From Chitinophaga pinensis (GTDB lineage: Bacteria; Planctomycetota; Phycisphaerae; Phycisphaerales; SM1A02), in contig CALQCP020000148.1 of NCBI GenBank assembly GCA_943329105.2, forward strand, positions 1 through 6,206: 6,206 bases of DNA, written 5' to 3'. The translations under genes and the position numbers were made by a program. Below, in pieces: positions 5,267 to 6,206 of this stretch. A model generated the notes under the pieces. The model had not been told where the DNA came from and did no database searches. It worked only from the letters and a program-made list of their open reading frames with translations. The stretch's first letter is position 1, and every line of letters begins with the position of its first letter.

Positions 5267-6206
5267 ATGCCCCACCCTGCTGCCAATCCCGTCATTCCGC
5301 TGAACCGCCCCGAGATTCTCGAATCCGACATCGAGTTGGTGGTGGACACCTTGCGACGCGGCACGCTGAGCGTGGGACCACGCCTCCTTGAGTTTGAGCA
5401 ACTTGTCGCGGAACGAACGCGCCGTTCCTTTGGCGTCGGCGTGTCCTCTGGCGCAATCGCCATTGAAATTGCACTCCGCGCACTTGGCATCGGGCCAGGC
5501 GATGAAGTGCTCGTTCCCGCCTTCGGCTACAGCGGCATGCCCAACAGCGTCCTCAATGTTGGCGCCCGACCAGTGTTCGTTGATGTCGATCCCATGAGTT
5601 TGAACATGGATCCCGAGTCTGCAGCAAAGCGGATCGGCAAGAAGACCAAGGCGATGTTGGCCGCGCTGACGTTTGGAAATCCCGCGCAGTTTCCGGAATT
5701 GATTGCGCTGTGCTCGCGCATGGAAATTCCCATGATTGAAAATGCCTCCGAGGCTCTTGGCACTACCTACGGTGCTGACAATGCCGGGCGCTGGGGGCGC
5801 GTTGCCTGCCTGGGTTTCTGGTCGAATCGCCAAGTCACTACCGGTGAAGGCGGCATGCTGGTTACGCATGACGACACCCTTGCCGCCTCGTGCCGCGCAC
5901 TCCGACACCAAGGCCGCGTGGACCGCATGAGTTTCTCCGGGCAGCCACGTGATATCGGTGCCATCTTGGAACACATTGCGATCGGCGGATACGACGCACG
6001 CATGACTGAGTCCGCGGCCGCACTGGGATGCGGGCAAATCCGTCGTCTTGATTCAACCATCGAACGTCGACAAGCGGTTGCCACCGCCTATGTACGCCGG
6101 CTTGCAGCAAACCCCGACATCGTGCTGCCAACGATTCCCGAAGGTAGCAGCGTCAGTTGGGCAAACTTTGTCATCCGCCTTTCCACGCGCTACACCTGCG
6201 ACGACC
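5267..6206 (+). CDS. DegT/DnrJ/EryC1/StrS-fold protein with altered PLP site (partial)
   Basis: The first 313 codons of a protein of the DegT/DnrJ/EryC1/StrS group (fold type I, PLP-dependent sugar aminotransferases of cell-surface and antibiotic sugar pathways); the 3' end lies outside the window. Family landmarks are clear: Ser61-Gly62, GIGPGDEVLVPAFGYSG at 74-90, PVFVDVDP at 102-109, FGNPA at 136-140, TTGEGGMLVT from residue 191, and the RMTE...ALG...RRLD stretch from about 245. Two PLP residues are changed: Asn159 in Ile-Glu-Asn-Ala replaces the Asp that pairs with the ring nitrogen, and Arg188 in Asn-Arg-Gln-Val replaces the Lys that forms the Schiff base. Asp243 also replaces the Asn of the usual Gly-Tyr-Asn-Tyr-Arg. 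The normal transamination is therefore doubtful; a non-catalytic, regulatory or differently acting protein is possible. A weak AAGAG (5257-5261) lies 5 bases before the start ATG. Confidence 0.88.
   Translation, partial: MPHPAANPVIPLNRPEILESDIELVVDTLRRGTLSVGPRLLEFEQLVAERTRRSFGVGVSSGAIAIEIALRALGIGPGDEVLVPAFGYSGMPNSVLNVGARPVFVDVDPMSLNMDPESAAKRIGKKTKAMLAALTFGNPAQFPELIALCSRMEIPMIENASEALGTTYGADNAGRWGRVACLGFWSNRQVTTGEGGMLVTHDDTLAASCRALRHQGRVDRMSFSGQPRDIGAILEHIAIGGYDARMTESAAALGCGQIRRLDSTIERRQAVATAYVRRLAANPDIVLPTIPEGSSVSWANFVIRLSTRYTCDD

Noticed and set aside
4988..6037. Long - strand open frame (349 codons) across two + strand genes
   Set aside because: It is antisense to the end of the exported helical protein and to the DegT-fold gene, which has strong family motifs; no independent support.

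Overview
This is a GC-rich, gene-dense bacterial window. It holds four complete or nearly complete genes on the + strand, one divergent gene on the - strand, and one noticeable intergenic gap. The best-identified gene is a dnaA (2209-3660). It does not sit in the common dnaA-dnaN-recF-gyrB order. Isolated dnaA, two exported proteins of no recognised family, weak or absent Shine-Dalgarno sequences and the overall protein style make me think of Planctomycetota, perhaps Phycisphaerae. That assignment is an inference from memory of such genomes and is not proven by the window.

Layout. 42-719 (-) encodes a small exported protein of unknown function. It is divergent from 766-1737 (+), a GNAT-fold acetyltransferase-like protein with a degenerate N-terminal half and a good C-terminal acetyl-CoA motif. 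A roughly 470-base gap (1738-2208) follows. It holds one good DnaA-box-like 9-mer, three weaker ones, two perfect hyphenated palindromes and a run of short GC repeats; I treat it as the dnaA control region and a candidate chromosomal origin. Next comes dnaA itself, with domains I to IV and an extra basic C-terminal tail. Ten bases after its stop, 3671-5242 starts a large exported, helix-rich (HEAT-like) protein of unknown function. The window ends inside 5267-6206, a protein of the DegT/DnrJ/EryC1/StrS aminotransferase fold whose stop lies beyond the window.

How the pieces relate. DnaA and the 1738-2208 region could form an initiation and autoregulation unit. The other genes show no clear functional link to replication. 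The two exported proteins share one promoter-like arrangement: TAGA(A/C)T, seven pyrimidine-rich bases, then ATG, with no ribosome binding site. This suggests leaderless transcripts.

Most worth a second look: the DegT-fold protein has Arg where the family has the PLP-binding Lys, and Asn where the family has the Asp that pairs with the PLP ring nitrogen. DnaA has a changed DnaA-box recognition motif (Ala-His-Ser-Ser instead of Asp-His-Thr/Ser-Thr). I see no CRISPR array, tRNA, rRNA, insertion sequence or phage gene. I did not find an obviously new multi-gene system.
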